The notes under the pieces were generated by a model. The model made no database searches. It was not told the origin of the DNA and saw only the letters and a program-made list of their open reading frames with translations. Below, piece by piece: positions 37,696 through 50,100 of a DNA stretch of 64,000 bases (its first letter is position 1; every line of letters starts with the position of its first letter). Source of the DNA: Paramyrothecium sp. XJ0827 (taxonomy: Eukaryota; Ascomycota; Sordariomycetes; Hypocreales; Stachybotryaceae); assembly GCA_020881915.1 (NCBI GenBank), contig JAJFPB010000004.1, forward strand, positions 1,240,001 to 1,304,000, given 5' to 3'. A program made the position numbers and the translations under genes.

Positions 37696-40523
37696 ATGCC
37701 TGGAATTCTTCCCATGAAGGTTATCAAAGTCGGCAGCAGCTCGCAGAGCCGCATCGCCCAGGCCTGCGATCGCTGCCGCAGCAAAAAGATCCGATGCGAT
37801 GGCGTCCGTCCAACTTGTTCGCAATGCGCAAACGTTGGCTTCGAGTGCCGCACCAGCGACAAGCTCAGCCGCCGTGCCTTCCCTCGCGGTTACACCGAGT
37901 CACTCGAGGAGCGCGTGCGTCAACTGGAGTCGGAAGTCCGCGACTTGAAAGATTTACTGGATGAGAAGGATGAGAAGATCGACATGTTGTCAAAAATGCA
38001 CACAAACCGTCGCCGTCGTCCCTCGTGCAATACGCCATCCAGTCAAGGCTCACCAGATTCTGAGAAGGACGCATCTCTAGCCAAGGAGGACAAATTTCGC
38101 GTCCAGGCATCTCCATTGCTGCTTGGAGTAGAAAACTCCGATTCGTATTTCATGGGCGCGTCCAGCGGACGCGCATTCATGGGTATGTTATCCTGCCGTA
38201 GCCTTCTCCATCCCAAGACCAGTCAACTAATTCGGAACAGAGGCATTCAAGCGCAAGCTTCAAGAGACGGGCAAGCCTTGTGGCGACTTCTCTCCTGAAG
38301 CTTTCCTTCACACCCGAAATTGTGAACCTCTTGCCCTCGAGGATGCGGGCAAAGACCTCCGTGCCCCCCCTCGTATGTTTACTGACCGCTGCGTGAATGT
38401 TTACTTTCAGGAGTGGGCTCCTTTGTTCCCTGTCCTGCATAAGCCGACCTTCCTACGCACGTACGAAGAGTTCGTGGCCGATCCCGAGAAAGTAAAGGAT
38501 CAGCACAAGACTGCGCAGCTCTATCTAGTCTTCAGCATCGCTGGCTTGTCGTCCCCGTCACCAGATATGGCACAGCTAGCGCTATGTGAGCAGCAGTGGA
38601 CGCAGGCTCTTGATGGTGTCCTGATGGAAAACACAATGAGCACGCTGCAGTGCCTAATCATGGCGATTATCTACTGCATTATGCGGGCTGACTACAAGCG
38701 TCTTCAGCAATACAAAGGAATTGCTGTCGGTCTGTCACATCGCCTCGGATTACATCAGAGCCAAAAGCGCTTCTCGTTTGGTGCTTTGACCATTGAGACG
38801 AGAAAAAAGGTCTTCTGGACCCTGTATACATTGGACTGGTGAGTCTTTGACGCTTGCTTAACTCGTGTCTCCTTTACTGACCTGCTTCAGTTTTTCCGCT
38901 GCTATCCTGGGACTCCCAAAGTTGCTCAAAGACGATGACGTTCAGACAGAGTATCCGTCGGATACGGATGATGAGTATGTGACCGAGAAAGGTTTCCAAC
39001 CCACGCTGCCAGGCGAATACACTCGCCTGTCGAGTGCTCTTGCTCTTTTCAGGGCAACGCGTATCTTGGCCCGTGTTCTCGAGCAGGTTTACCCAGCCAC
39101 GACGCCGCATGAGCTATCGCTGCAGCAACTAGGCTCGCTGGCCGGCGAGCTCGATTCGTGGTATGAGGATCTTCCGAGTCATCTGCGGCTCAACTTCGCC
39201 CAAGATAAACCTTCAACAGACGTGACCGGGAGCCGATCACCTCTTCTTGTAAGTAAAAGTCTTTGTAGAATTGCACCTGCGGCTGCTGACTGGCTCTAGG
39301 CCCTCGCCTATCATTTTATTCGAACTCTCATCTATCGCCCTGCGGTAGGCACCAGTCTCGGATCCAAGGCGGCACCAGCCCTTCTTTCGATCGGTGACTC
39401 AAGCAAGCACATTGTCCAAATTGTCCAGCTCTTGGAAGAACGTAGTATGACGTTTGCATTCTGCTTGAACAAGATGGACTTGCTCCTTATCTGCGGGATG
39501 ACGTTGCTGTACCGTACAATCGATCTGAACAAGGACGGCAAGCTGATGCGCGATGATGAACGTCTCGTCAACAGCATTTCCAGCATACTTGACAAGGACA
39601 AGGCTCCTCGACTGGCGGACTTCAAGCGGATTGCCGGCCTGCTCATCTCCTTGGGAGACAGTCAAAATATGAAGCCACCCACCAAGACTCCGGCACGGTC
39701 CACCGTGCGCTCTCCAATCTCCCCTTCGAAGTCGCCACTAAAAAGCCCACCACAATCAAAGACGAAGGCTTCCATCGGCCGTCACGTGGAGGCTTCCGCC
39801 AGCGAGAGCGATCTACTTCAACAACAGGAGAAACTCCGGCGGATGACCATGTCCAGCATCGAGGGCATGCGGCCACAGTCACGGCAGGCCTTGCCTAGGC
39901 AGTCTTTCGACGGCCTCAGGCCAAGTGCCCCCTTCAGTCCTCAGGCCAATGCTCTGTTCATGTCAAGAGACGTTCAAGAAGCTCCCTCAATTCCTCGCCC
40001 GAAGCCACACCCAAGCTACTTTGCGCACTACAACGACACCTCTGTGGCACAAGCATCATCACCTGTCCACCCCTATACGCAGCCTTCGCCCACGTCACCG
40101 CAACAAAGTCGACCCATCACCAATGCGCAGCTGTTGGCCAAATCGTATGCCTTGACAGGTCAAGATTGGGAAGCCATGCTAGGTTCAATGGATAACGGTG
40201 TCAACAACGTGTACGATGCTATTTATGGAGGGCCAGGGTTCGTGTACGAGGCGCCCGCTTCAGCTCACACGCTCAGCAGCAGTTGGTCGCCCGACTCAGT
40301 GGACATGAGCGCTTTCAGCATTGGTGAGCTCGACGCGTGCACCGGGCCACCGCAGAGCGTACACAGCCTAAGTGACGAAAGCCTGAGCTCTGGGGAAGAA
40401 GCGGCACCGTCGGAGCTGGGTCTCACAGTGGGGACCCTAGATTACCAGAACTCGGCACTGGCCATCAACTGCGGCGGTGGTGATGGCTTCATTTTTGAGG
40501 GACTGGAGGGCTTCACTCTTTAA
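37696..40523 (+). CDS. facB: Zn(II)2Cys6 transcription factor, acetate-utilisation activator (FacB/Acu-15/Cat8 type)
   Basis: Nuclear activator of genes for growth on acetate and other two-carbon sources in Aspergillus (facB) and Neurospora (acu-15), related to yeast Cat8. Exons 37696-38182, 38241-38838, 38891-39248 and 39300-40523, with introns of 58, 52 and 51 nt, give 888 residues; Aspergillus FacB is 867. The binuclear zinc cluster has Cys at 24, 27, 34, 41, 44 and 51. Its context, [18 protein letters not shown] then [20 protein letters not shown], is characteristic of FacB/Cat8. A leucine-zipper-like helix follows ([20 protein letters not shown]). The fungal-specific middle homology region spans about 230-560 ([28 protein letters not shown]). 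The C-terminal 300 residues are rich in Ser, Pro, Gln and acidic residues, as in activation domains. FacB-type genes are often glucose-repressed, but I did not demonstrate repressor sites. Confidence 0.93.
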
Positions 40524-41429
40524 ACCTCGGTCAAATTTGTACTGGGATAGTGATGCTTTGTTAAGGTATGGAAGTGCTAGCACCGTGGTCGGTCAAGGTT
40601 GGCCTTGGAGTTGCCGTTTTGGTTTGTCGCGGATTCCCGCAGCGTGTGATATGGGCTCGGCTACGGCCACCAAAAGGGTATGATATTTCTAGTCATTTGG
40701 GAATTGGGAACATCTGGGATGGAAGAGCGTGGATACTTGTCTAGTATTGAATATAGTGCTTCTCGATGTTTCTCAGGACCCCCTTATATGATTTTTGTAA
40801 GATGAAAGTAATACACCGGAAATGCTGTCATGACAAGTCTTAACAATGGACGGCCCGCGCAACCGTGGAAGCTCTATCCACCCAAGGCACAGTACCTCGG
40901 CACTGAAGGCTGTATCTCTAGTACACGGGGCTCACGGGAAGCCCAATGCACGCATCAGAGATGGGCCAGACGCCACGTGGGGGGTGGATAACGAAGGATC
41001 GAAGGCTCGGGAGTTGCGGTGCAGTTTGGCGCGCGGGAGACCGGAGATAAGGAACGTTTTCTCTCTCTAAGTCCACACCACTTCACTTCACATGTAAGTC
41101 TTGCACCCGTGCTTTGCCTCAAAACCTCAACTTCGAGGGTGAGGCGGCTTGCTCTTTTGCTCGATATCTTTGCTGCACTTTTTTGTCTTTTTTTCCGTTT
41201 GCCCAACAGTGCGTGCACCTCGGGTCTGGAAGTGGGAGGGTCGTGCTCTGAGCCGTTGCAATCGTCCAAGCCGCCGCTGCATGACGTGCTTGAGTCCCGC
41301 GCAAGGACTATATCGTTCGTCACTGTCATCGCCCTCATCGTCGTGACCTTCACCGGCGGTCTACCGCCTGATCCTAACCAACCCCCTCCCCCCCCGTCCT
41401 CCACCACGGCGCGCAGATTCTCAATCGCG
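40524..41429. other. Intergenic, facB 3' flank and phosphodiesterase promoter
   Basis: A 906-bp gap between two plus-strand genes. It ends in CT-rich leader sequence. An open frame overlaps the phosphodiesterase leader but shows no conserved content. No other feature seen. Confidence 0.4.
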
Positions 41430-42742
41430 ATGGCGGCAGAAACGCAACCCCTGCTCAAGGGCGTCACGGGGGTCATCCCCAAAGGCATGTCCTGAACCAA
41501 GCGGTCCCTCCAACCGCAGGATCTCAGCGCTGACACCCGTTTCTTCCGTGCGTGAAGCGCCCTGGGCGACGGCCGTCAAGTCCAAGCGGGACGGCTCGCG
41601 CATTCTGCCCCAGGCCATCGCCCACCGCGGCTACAAGGCCGCCTGGCCCGAGAACACCATGGGCGCCTTCAAGGGCGCCGTGCAGGTCGGCGCTCACGCC
41701 ATCGAGACGGACCTGCACCTCTCGGCCGACGGGGTCGTTGTCATATCGCATGTTGGTTTTCCCTTCCTAACGCCGCCATGGTCATGTGTCTGTAACAGCA
41801 ACACGCCATGGCAGTAGGGAACCTGGTTGTTGAGAGAACACTCGTCTGACAAGAACCTCGCAGGACGCCTCGTTGAAAAGGTGCTTCGGCGTGGACAAGA
41901 ACGTCCACGACAGCTCCTGGGAGTACCTCTCCACGCTGAGGACGGTGCGCGAGCCCCATGAGCCCATGCCCCGGCTGCTGGACCTCCTCCGGTGGCTGGC
42001 CGAGGAGCCCGGCCTACAGAAGACGTGGTTGTTGTTGGATATCAAGGTTCGTGGACCGCCCTTCTCCGACGCTTCTACGGGCCTCCAAGCTTGAGGGAGT
42101 AGGTGAGCCAGGCGCTAACACCAGAGGCAGATCGACGACAGGGCCGACGACCTCATCAACGCCATCAGCATGGCCATCGCTGACGCGCCCTCCCCCGTCC
42201 CCTGGGAGCGGCGCATCGTCCTCGGCTGCTGGAACGCCACCTTCCTCGAGGCCGCGCGCCGCATCCTGCCCGCCTACCCCGTCGCCCACATCACCTGGTC
42301 GCTCGCCTACGCGCGGCACTTCCTGCCCGTGCCTAACGTCGGCTTCAACATGCTCCAGCAGTCCCTCGTCGGGCCGCTCGGCGCCTGGTTCCTGCGCGAC
42401 GTCAAGCGCCGCGGCCGCCCCGTCTTCGCCTGGACCGTCAACGACGAGAAGTGGATGGAGTGGTGCATCCGCAAGAACAACGGCGCCGCCGCCGCCGCCG
42501 TCATCGACGGCGTCATCACCGACGACCCCAAGCTCTACCTCGACGTCTGCGAGCGCTGGGAGGACGAGAGGGACGGCAAGCTGCCGCCCCGGAGGCTGGG
42601 CCTCGTCGGCAGCATCCGCTCCGGCATCGCCACCCTGCGCGGCCTCCTGGTGTATCAGGTCTTCGGCACGCTGCTCCACGTGCAGAAGCGCTTCATCCAG
42701 CGGCACTGGGACCTGCTGAAGAACAGGGACGAGTACAAGTGA
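41430..42742 (+). CDS. Glycerophosphodiester phosphodiesterase family protein (Pgc1-like)
   Basis: GDPD-domain lipid phosphodiesterase; yeast Pgc1, with a similar length and layout, hydrolyses phosphatidylglycerol. Proposed exons: 41430-41484, 41558-41751, 41864-42046 and 42131-42742, giving 347 residues. The catalytic set is visible: AIAHRGYKAAWPENTM (His, Arg, Glu), GAHAIETDLHLSADGVVVISH (Glu, Asp, His) and WLLLDIK. Later comes GRPVFAWTVNDEKWMEWCIR, then GVITDDPKLY. A hydrophobic or amphipathic C-terminal stretch (RSGIATLRGLLVYQVFGTLL) may tie it to a membrane. The first intron is uncertain: the only solution that keeps frame with a normal length (73 nt) uses a GC donor (AAAG/GCATGT) and a GAAG acceptor after a CTGAC branch site. 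Other joins need an intron of 31-43 nt. The high-GC fourth exon is open on the other strand too. Confidence 0.85.
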
Positions 42743-43346
42743 GGAGAACGAGCCGATGATCGCCGGTCAACAGCCGTCGCGCACCGGGACAAGTAAGGCT
42801 TGTACTTCTGGGAATTGAAGTCCATGGCCTGCTGGGAGGGCATGCAAGTGGTCTCTGCCAGAGGAGTATGACGTGCCAGGAACATGTTCTGCGCATCTCT
42901 GATACATCTTTGCAAGCGGGTTTTCTCCCTTTTCCATACCTCACATTAGTTAAAGTCCAACCAACATGGTCAGCACTCGCTGACATGAACCAACATAAGC
43001 CATGCACATAATGACAGACGACATCCTGGTCTGCATGATAGACTACTGAAGATCCCTTGTTCACAATAGCTCAATCTTTGAGGTATTCACGTTGTAATTG
43101 TATTGCTCGAATCTAGTCGCGAGATCCTCGCAGCGTCCATCTTCAGAGCGGCGGCAGACCTGGCGGCAACCGCTCAGTATGATACGTCCCAGTCCATAAT
43201 ACAACGCAGCGTCTAAGACCAAGATCCGCCATGGAACGCCATTTCCCCTGGACTGCCTCAGGGGGGAAAATATAATGAGCCCCTTCCCCCTAGCCGGTAG
43301 CTAGGTGCAACAAGAGCCCCCCCCTTCAAACCGTGTGCCACCCATC
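42743..43346. other. Convergent 3' flanks, phosphodiesterase / RTF1
   Basis: A 604-bp gap between two converging genes, expected to hold both 3' UTRs. No gene seen. Confidence 0.4.
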
Positions 43347-45369
43347 CTAAATTTCAACGTCAATATCCAGATCCAGGGCACCGATGACGTCGTCGTCCAT
43401 CAGAGGCTTGTGAATGGTCGGTATGCCCTTTGCTTCCGAGTACTTTTCTTCTTGCAGCTTCACAAGATGAGGAAGCACTTGTTTCTGACTGCTGGTGCTG
43501 ATCGCCCCGTTTGTGGGTGTGCCAGTCTCACTACCGTTCACCCCCTTCTTGGCAGCCTCGTCATTCACATCATGGACGAACTTGGCCTTCGTCCTCAGTC
43601 GACGTGATGGGTCATCCTTGATCTGCTCGCCCCGCTTAAGAGCGGCTTCGATCTCCAGAGCCCTCGCCCTCTCCTTCAGCTGCGCTTTGCGCACTCCCTC
43701 CACGTTCAAGCGACGGTTCTCGCGATTACGCTCGGCCAACCTGTCTTGCTCCGTACCTGCGCGCGGGCTGTCGGAATGCTTGGAGGATCCAAGGCTTGTC
43801 TTGAAAGCCAATCGTTGCGAGCTGAGCTTATCTAGCTCCTCTTGCAGTTCCTCAACTCGCTGATCCTCACCCTTCTCCCTGGCCTCTTCTAGGAGTCGAG
43901 AAACTCGTTCCCTCTCTGCGGGATCGAACCGTCGGCGTAGCTCGTTCCTCTTTGTTAACCTGGCCTTGATTTCTTCGCTTGTCCACTTGTGGTTGATGAG
44001 GCCGTTGATGTCATCAACCTTGAACTCGAGTTCGGCCTTCGTAGGCAGCGGCACATCGTCGTTGTGGCACGTCACCTTGTAACGATTGAGTTCCCCCTAG
44101 TTTGATTAGCAATAGTCTTGGGAGGCGGGTTTGGTTGACAAACCTCAGTAAACTTGCCACTCGACGCGGCAATGAAAGGGAATTCCTTGATTGCCTTTCC
44201 GTGCGCAGCACGCACGTACTGATCGGTCACGAAGGAGCCGTTAGGTCCATTCAGTGCATATGGTCTGCTTGTGGTAAAGCCTAGGCAATCTTCGTCAGTA
44301 GGTTACTATGTGCCATCGTCTTTGGGCATGTACCTTTAATAACCGCCATACGGTACTGTTCAACCCCAGTATCGGGGTGCGGTCCCAAAGCAATTCGGAT
44401 GTAGCAACCATTGATGGCCTGTTCGAAACCTGGCGTGTGGCAAACTTGTGCAAACTCGTTGCGCCCAAGACGTACTCGATCAAAGTCTCGAAGTTCTGCT
44501 GGGGGTAGATCGCGAGGCTGCTCTTGCTGGGGCGTACGCGAGCGTGCGCGTCCATACTCGTCATCACTTTCGTCTCTGTCTGGAGATCCCCGTCCGGGGG
44601 AAAACGCGTCCTTTCTTCTTTCTTGATCCTCTCTGCGACGCTGCTTCTCTGCGCGCACTCTTCGCAGTGTGTCCATAGCCGTCTCAGGGCCCTTCCCAGT
44701 GCGCTGGCGCGATGCCCTCCTATCTTCACCTTCCAGCTCGGCAGTGTCGGCGCTGCGCTTCTTCTTGTCCTGCTTGCGCTCTTCGTTCTCCACGCTACTG
44801 ACCATCTGCCGCAGGAGAAGGTTCTGGCGCTGGCGCTCGATCTCCGAGTGTCTCTCAGCCATGATCTGTTCACGGTCGACTTCACGCATGGCTTGGATCT
44901 GTGCTTTCTCTGCTTGACTGACGTAAAAGCCGTCCACCGGGTACTTCACGTCATTGTCGCCAGCCGCGGGCCTGGAACGGGATGGCTCGGCGTCCGAATC
45001 CGACTCGTCCATGGGCGCTGACTCGAGAGAGTTTGGTGATGATGGCGTTGATGATCTGTGAGGACAACACGGCGTTAGCAGTTGGAAACTTCTGACGGAA
45101 GCGCGAGCGACAACGTCATCACGACCACCTCTGATCCGCGTGCCCCATTGCACCATAGCTTTCTGAGCAGGGGGCACTTACGCTTCACCTTCCTCCTCGG
45201 ATTCGTCGTCGCCCCGAGGACGGCGCTTGACCTTCTTTGACGAGGCTTTCTTGGAGCCCTTCCTGGCGGGTGGCGGCGACTCGGACATGTCCCTGCTCTC
45301 GTTGCCAGATCCCTCATCCTCGGAATCACCACCCGCGAGGGCGAGAAGCTCGTCGTCAATATCAGCCAT
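43347..45369 (-). CDS. RTF1: RNA polymerase-associated protein Rtf1 (PAF complex)
   Basis: Subunit of the Paf1 complex that travels with RNA polymerase II and promotes H2B ubiquitylation. Four exons: 45182-45369, 44334-45055, 44144-44280 and 43347-44096, with introns of 126, 53 and 47 nt, give 598 residues. It starts MADIDDELLALAGGDSEDE, a typical Rtf1 N-terminus. A long charged, helical part follows (KAQIQAMREVDREQIMAERH, ending in ERQRQNLLLRQMV). The Plus3 domain lies at about 240-350: LPPAELRDFDRVRLGRNEF, CYIRIALGPHPD, YRMAVIKGFTTSRPY, KEFPFIAASSGKFTEGEL. It crosses two splice junctions and is complete only when both short introns are removed. A basic coiled-coil region (ERERVSRLLEEAREKGED) and a C-terminal tail follow. 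The gene is divergent from COQ7. Confidence 0.95.
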
Positions 45370-46026
45370 TGTGTTCCGCTTTGGTCCGAATATCGCGCGT
45401 CCAGGACGTCGATTCAGGGGGGTGCTGGTGGAACAGTCGGGGTCCCAAAGGCAAGGTCGTCAGCAGCCAACAGGTGGTTAGTCCGCTGGAATCCCCGAAA
45501 GCCGGCTGATGTTGGCTGGAATTGGTTCAGCGTGTGCTCGGACGGCGATGAGGTGAGAGATGGGATTGGGCAAGGAGGGCTATGTAGAGCGAGCAAAGGT
45601 TAGGTAGGGTAGGGTAAGGTGCAAGAGGATCAATCACAAATGGTGCCCGTCTCAGCTTGTTGAAATTCATCCAAGGTTAAAGGTAGCCAGGTACAAGGTA
45701 CCGGTAGAAGCCAGGTCCCATTGGCTTGCATGCGGTACTGTAAGGTATTCTGCACGTGTGAACGAACCGAACTGCGGCGAAGCGTTAGTCCGTACCTTGG
45801 TCCCCAAGCCAATCGGATACAGACCGAGGACTTTATAGTGGACCAATTCCTGCGCAACGCCGATGGTAAAGTAAGGTACCTAGCAAAGTACCTAAAGTGA
45901 TGCATGTCATGGCGTGGTTCGGTCCAAGTGCCTGCTCTTCCAGACAATCGAAATAATTACCTATTTACCAGGTCGCACACCTACCGATAAAACAGCCCAA
46001 CGCCGAGTGCTCGCCAGCTCGCCGCA
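45370..46026. promoter_or_regulatory. Divergent promoter region, RTF1 / COQ7
   Basis: A 657-bp gap between divergent starts. It is rich in GGTAAGG/AGGTA-type steps, including AGGTACCT at 45874-45881 and a near copy (AAGGTACCGG) at about 45697. No coding region supported. Confidence 0.5.
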
Positions 46027-46829
46027 ATGGCTATCTCGGCTCCAGTCTGGAGGTGTGCTCGCACAGCTTGCAGGAACTCCTTGGCCGTTCCTGGTCTTCG
46101 ATCATTCTCAACCACCGCAGTTCGCGCAACCGCCACGCCCGCATCGCCAGCTTTCTCCGAGTCCTCCACCAGCAATGGCATTCCCAAGAAGCGCAAGCCC
46201 CTGACCCAAGAGCAGCGGGACTTCCTGTCGTCTGCAGTATGCGCGAATCCCCATAACTCACACTGCACTCGGCTCCAGCTAACACGTTCGACCAGCTGAG
46301 AGTCAACCAAGCCGGCGAGCTCGCTGCGACACTCATCTACACGGCGCAGACACCACCACTCCTGCGCCAGCACCCACACCTCCGACCCCTCATGGCCCAC
46401 ATGTACGACCAAGAAGCCGAGCACTTCAAGACGTTCAATCACCTCATCCACAAGCACCGCGTGAGGCCAACCGCCATGTATCCCCTCTGGACCGTCATGG
46501 CCACTGGCTTGGGCTGGTCGACGGCGCTGCTGGGCCGCGAGGCTGCCATGGCCTGCACCGAAGCCGTCGAGACGGAAATCGGAGGTCACTACAACGGACA
46601 GATTCGCGTGCTCCTGGAGATGATTTCGAAATGGGAAGCCGAGGGCTACGAGGTTAGTGAGGAGATGACAGAGCTTGTCAACACGCTGCGCAGGATACGA
46701 GACGACGAGCTCGAGCACCTAGACCATGCTGTTGATCACGACTCCAAGAAGGCGGAGCCACACTGGCTATTGACTGGCATTATCAGGGCAGGATGCCGAG
46801 GCGCCATTTGGGTCAGCGAAAAGGTTTAA
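46027..46829 (+). CDS. COQ7: 5-demethoxyubiquinone hydroxylase, mitochondrial (Coq7)
   Basis: Di-iron monooxygenase that carries out the penultimate step of ubiquinone synthesis on the matrix face of the inner membrane. Exons 46027-46236 and 46296-46829 with a 59-nt intron give 247 residues. The first 40 residues are basic and hydroxylated without acids (RTACRNSLAVPGLRSFSTTA), a clear mitochondrial presequence. Iron-ligand motifs are all present: RVNQAGELAATLIYTAQ, YDQEAEHFKTF (ExxH), EAVETEIGGHYNGQI and RDDELEHLDHA (ExxH). The Ala/Trp-rich central part (YPLWTVMATGLGWSTALLG) is the membrane-facing helix of the family. The chosen ATG lies just upstream of the presequence and has a purine at -3 (GCAATGG). 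Confidence 0.95.
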
Positions 46830-47131
46830 TCAATGGCACCGAGCATCCCAAGTGTACAACAAGTGTAAATATACAAGTAAAAAATAGTCTGTTTATACCA
46901 GAGACCGCAGTGGTAATCCTTTGAGATGGATAATCCATACAAAAAGGCTATGGTTGTAATTTGCACGGCTTCAAATGGCCAGCTTACCCCATGATGAAGA
47001 TCAACCCCCAAGACAACGCCTTGCAATGCCCGTTGGCTTTCGATCTATAAACTTATCTCATTGCAATGCGAAAGGAAGAAAAGACAACAGGGAATAGGAA
47101 ACGCTTTAGCCAGGCGCGGCTATTTTGGAAA
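46830..47131. other. Short convergent 3' region, COQ7 / SPO14
   Basis: Only about 300 bp separate the stop codons of two converging genes, so their 3' UTRs may overlap. No other feature seen. Confidence 0.45.
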
Positions 47132-50100
47132 TTAATTGCTGGAGGGGTTGGTTAGCGACTGCTGCAATGGACCAGCTTGCAGGGACACTTACTAAATCGC
47201 CAATGGAGCGACACCGTCAACTTGGTAACCCCAATTTCCATTCAGTTCTTCCGTTAGAAGCCAGTCGTAGGGAAATTGAACAAGATTGCCTTGGATCATC
47301 TTCAACAGCCCTTCAGCATCGCTCTTAGAAGGCATGTCGTCGATCGTGAACCCACGCCGGCTTCCCTTGGTAGTAGCCCGTCGACGTCGTCTGACTGACC
47401 CCATCTGGCCGGGGGGTACAGAACCACCTTCCCTGGAGGGTGCTTTTTCAAGGTTGGTACTTCGTCGATCCCTGGCTCTGTTGACTTGTGCATCGAGGAA
47501 CTTTGTATGTACACCTTCGAGAGGTGGGAAGGGTGCATCACTCTGTCCATCAACCGATGGCACATTCGAATAACGCGCATTAGCTGCTGGGGTACTCGAG
47601 CCTACGGTTGACTGGGCTTGGGGAGATAGAGCCGTGTCCCCTTGGGGAATTGGGCGCTTTTCATCCAACTCCTGGGACCCACTGGGAGGCTCAATCAAAC
47701 CCGTGTTCTCGTCGTTTCTGTGCGGGTGCGGAGTCTTCTCCATTATTTTCTCTCCCAACTTCTCGACCTGGCTCTCTGCAGCCTTCGCGATGGCATCTGG
47801 GCCCGGTGCGCCCACGCCAGCACCAGCGGCAGTAGCTGGATGGTGATGATGGCTGTTCTGCGACCTCAGATCGCGCTCTTCACTCTGAGGCCTGCCTTCC
47901 ATGCTTGCTCGGAATCTTTCACCATACTCCGTGTACTCCCGGTACTCACCCCAAGTGCTAACCTCAGAATCCGGCATACAGCGGAAGACTCTGCGGTAGA
48001 GCTTGGTGTTGTTGGCTGCGACACGGTTCCAGACATTATCGAAAAAGTCTGGTAAGAGCGGATCACTCATACAATCTGCGTCTATATGGGCAAGGTTAAT
48101 GTCAGCCGCCATGGGGTGGAATGCCCCACTCCTGGGGCGTCCGGATGCATCCAGATGAACCGGAGGGCCCCCGATATCCGTATCATCGACAATTGGCAGA
48201 GACGGGAGCTGGGCAGGTCTGGGAAGGCCTAGCTGATCTGTAGTCCTCCGGTTTAGTGCAGGCATAGGGGGCAAACCCTCACTGACTGAGTCGAGCGCTT
48301 CATGGGGTCTCTTGATCGAAATAGGAGACCCAAAAGCAGAGTTTCTCGGACTTGTGAGGGTGCCCTTGCCTTCTGTATCGATATCATGAACGAGCACCTC
48401 GCGACCATTAACGATGACAGAGTCTCGGCCTTCGTCAAGACCGGAGGCTTCAGCCGACTTCCAGCGATCTGGACCGTAGCCGGAGACATCCAGCTCGTGT
48501 GCCTTATTTCCCGTAACACGGGGATCGGACTTCGCCGGGTCGAGCTCGTTCGAGGTTGATGACGAGGTACTGCTGGAGTCGAGTGCTTCCGCTTCTTCCG
48601 CACCAAGTCCATGATTGAAGCTTGCGGGGCGAGTTAGCTCAGGGTGCGTTGCATCTGCTTTAAGATGCGCGGAATCGGGGCCCGTGCTAGGACCAGAAGC
48701 CTCGTTCTCATCATAAATTCGATCCATGTCCTGTTGGAAGGTGTCACGTTCCATCTCTTGTTGACGTTCTTGTTCAAGGAGTTCGTCGACGTCAAGGCCG
48801 AGATGTTCACGCATAAGGCGTAAACGTAGCGTGTATGCAAAGCGGGAAACTCGGTACGGCTTTCCAGCCATCGTTGACCATATCATGTCTGTGTCCCGTA
48901 CCACGGAGGCGCATTCTGAGTCTCTGGTACCTAACATGGATCGCTCGTTAATATTGGCGGAGCCTATCAGGGCTACACGATCATCAACCACTATCACTTT
49001 CGCATGGATATAAAGCTGCTCCGTGACAAGCTCGTTGTTGCTCATGACCCCCCACTGTCGCAAAGAATAAAAGGAGATGTACTCTTCAGGATCAATGCCA
49101 ACCGCCCTCAATCGACCAAAGATGGAATGTTCGCCACGACAAATGCTGCGATACTGGCACATCAAGATCAGTCTTACACTTGTGCCCTCTTGCTCGTCCA
49201 CTGTATTCTGAAATCCGGGCATCAGCGGCATCACAATGACAGCACGCCATTCCTCGTCGTTTTCATGAGCCCGGATGATGCGGTCAACCAAAGCATCTCC
49301 AATACGATTGGAAATTCTGGTTCCATAAACTTCAGTGCTCGTGATGAAGAATTGGTTCTCGATGTAAACGAAATGATCCGAGTCCTCAATCATCTGAACG
49401 TAAGCCGTCTGAATGCTGCATTCAGTGCTGTCAGTTCCAAGAGACCAAGTGGATGCAGACCTTAAGATCTGCACCTCACAAGTACCGGTCAGGCCAAGTG
49501 CTTCTAATTCCTCGGGCTTGGCATCTGGGGGTGGGAGTAAGAACGGTAGAGGTCGTGTTGGTTTGCGTCCACGCCTCAGATAGTTCCAGCGCTGAACAAA
49601 GTGTCGAGTCAAATCCCTAGCAGGCTGTCCCACAACTTGCATAGATACGTCGTGCCAGGGCATTCTGGGAACTCTGCCTCGATCGTACATTTCCTCGTAA
49701 GGTTCATTCAGTCGGAAAAAGTCTTGAACCCTCGGATTGGAATAGTCTTTGCCCGGAAACAGTTGGCAATGCTCGGCATCTTTCGGGCGCTCACTGGGCT
49801 CGAACCCAGTGGGTTTATCGTCAGCGACTGGATGTTGCGGGCAGTCCCATCGTCCGAAGCAAAGATCGATGCCACCGACAAAAGCAACGTCATGGTCTAC
49901 AATACAGATCTTCTCGTGGTGTGCGAAGAAAAACTGGTTCTTCTTGAACTGGTTAGGTGATCTTTGCACAAAGATATTGGGATGCAAATTCAACAAGGAG
50001 AATTTGGTGTACTCGGAATCGATAGGGATTGCCGCCTCAACATTGCGGTAGATGATGACAAAGATCTTGACGCCTTCGCGCGCTTTCTTTTGCAGAAGTC

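Noticed and set aside
42014..42706. 230-codon open frame on the minus strand, antisense to the phosphodiesterase gene
   Set aside because: It lies opposite a high-GC, C-ending-codon exon, which leaves the reverse frame open by composition. Its sequence is Gly/Ala/Glu-rich without any domain, while the plus strand encodes clear GDPD motifs.
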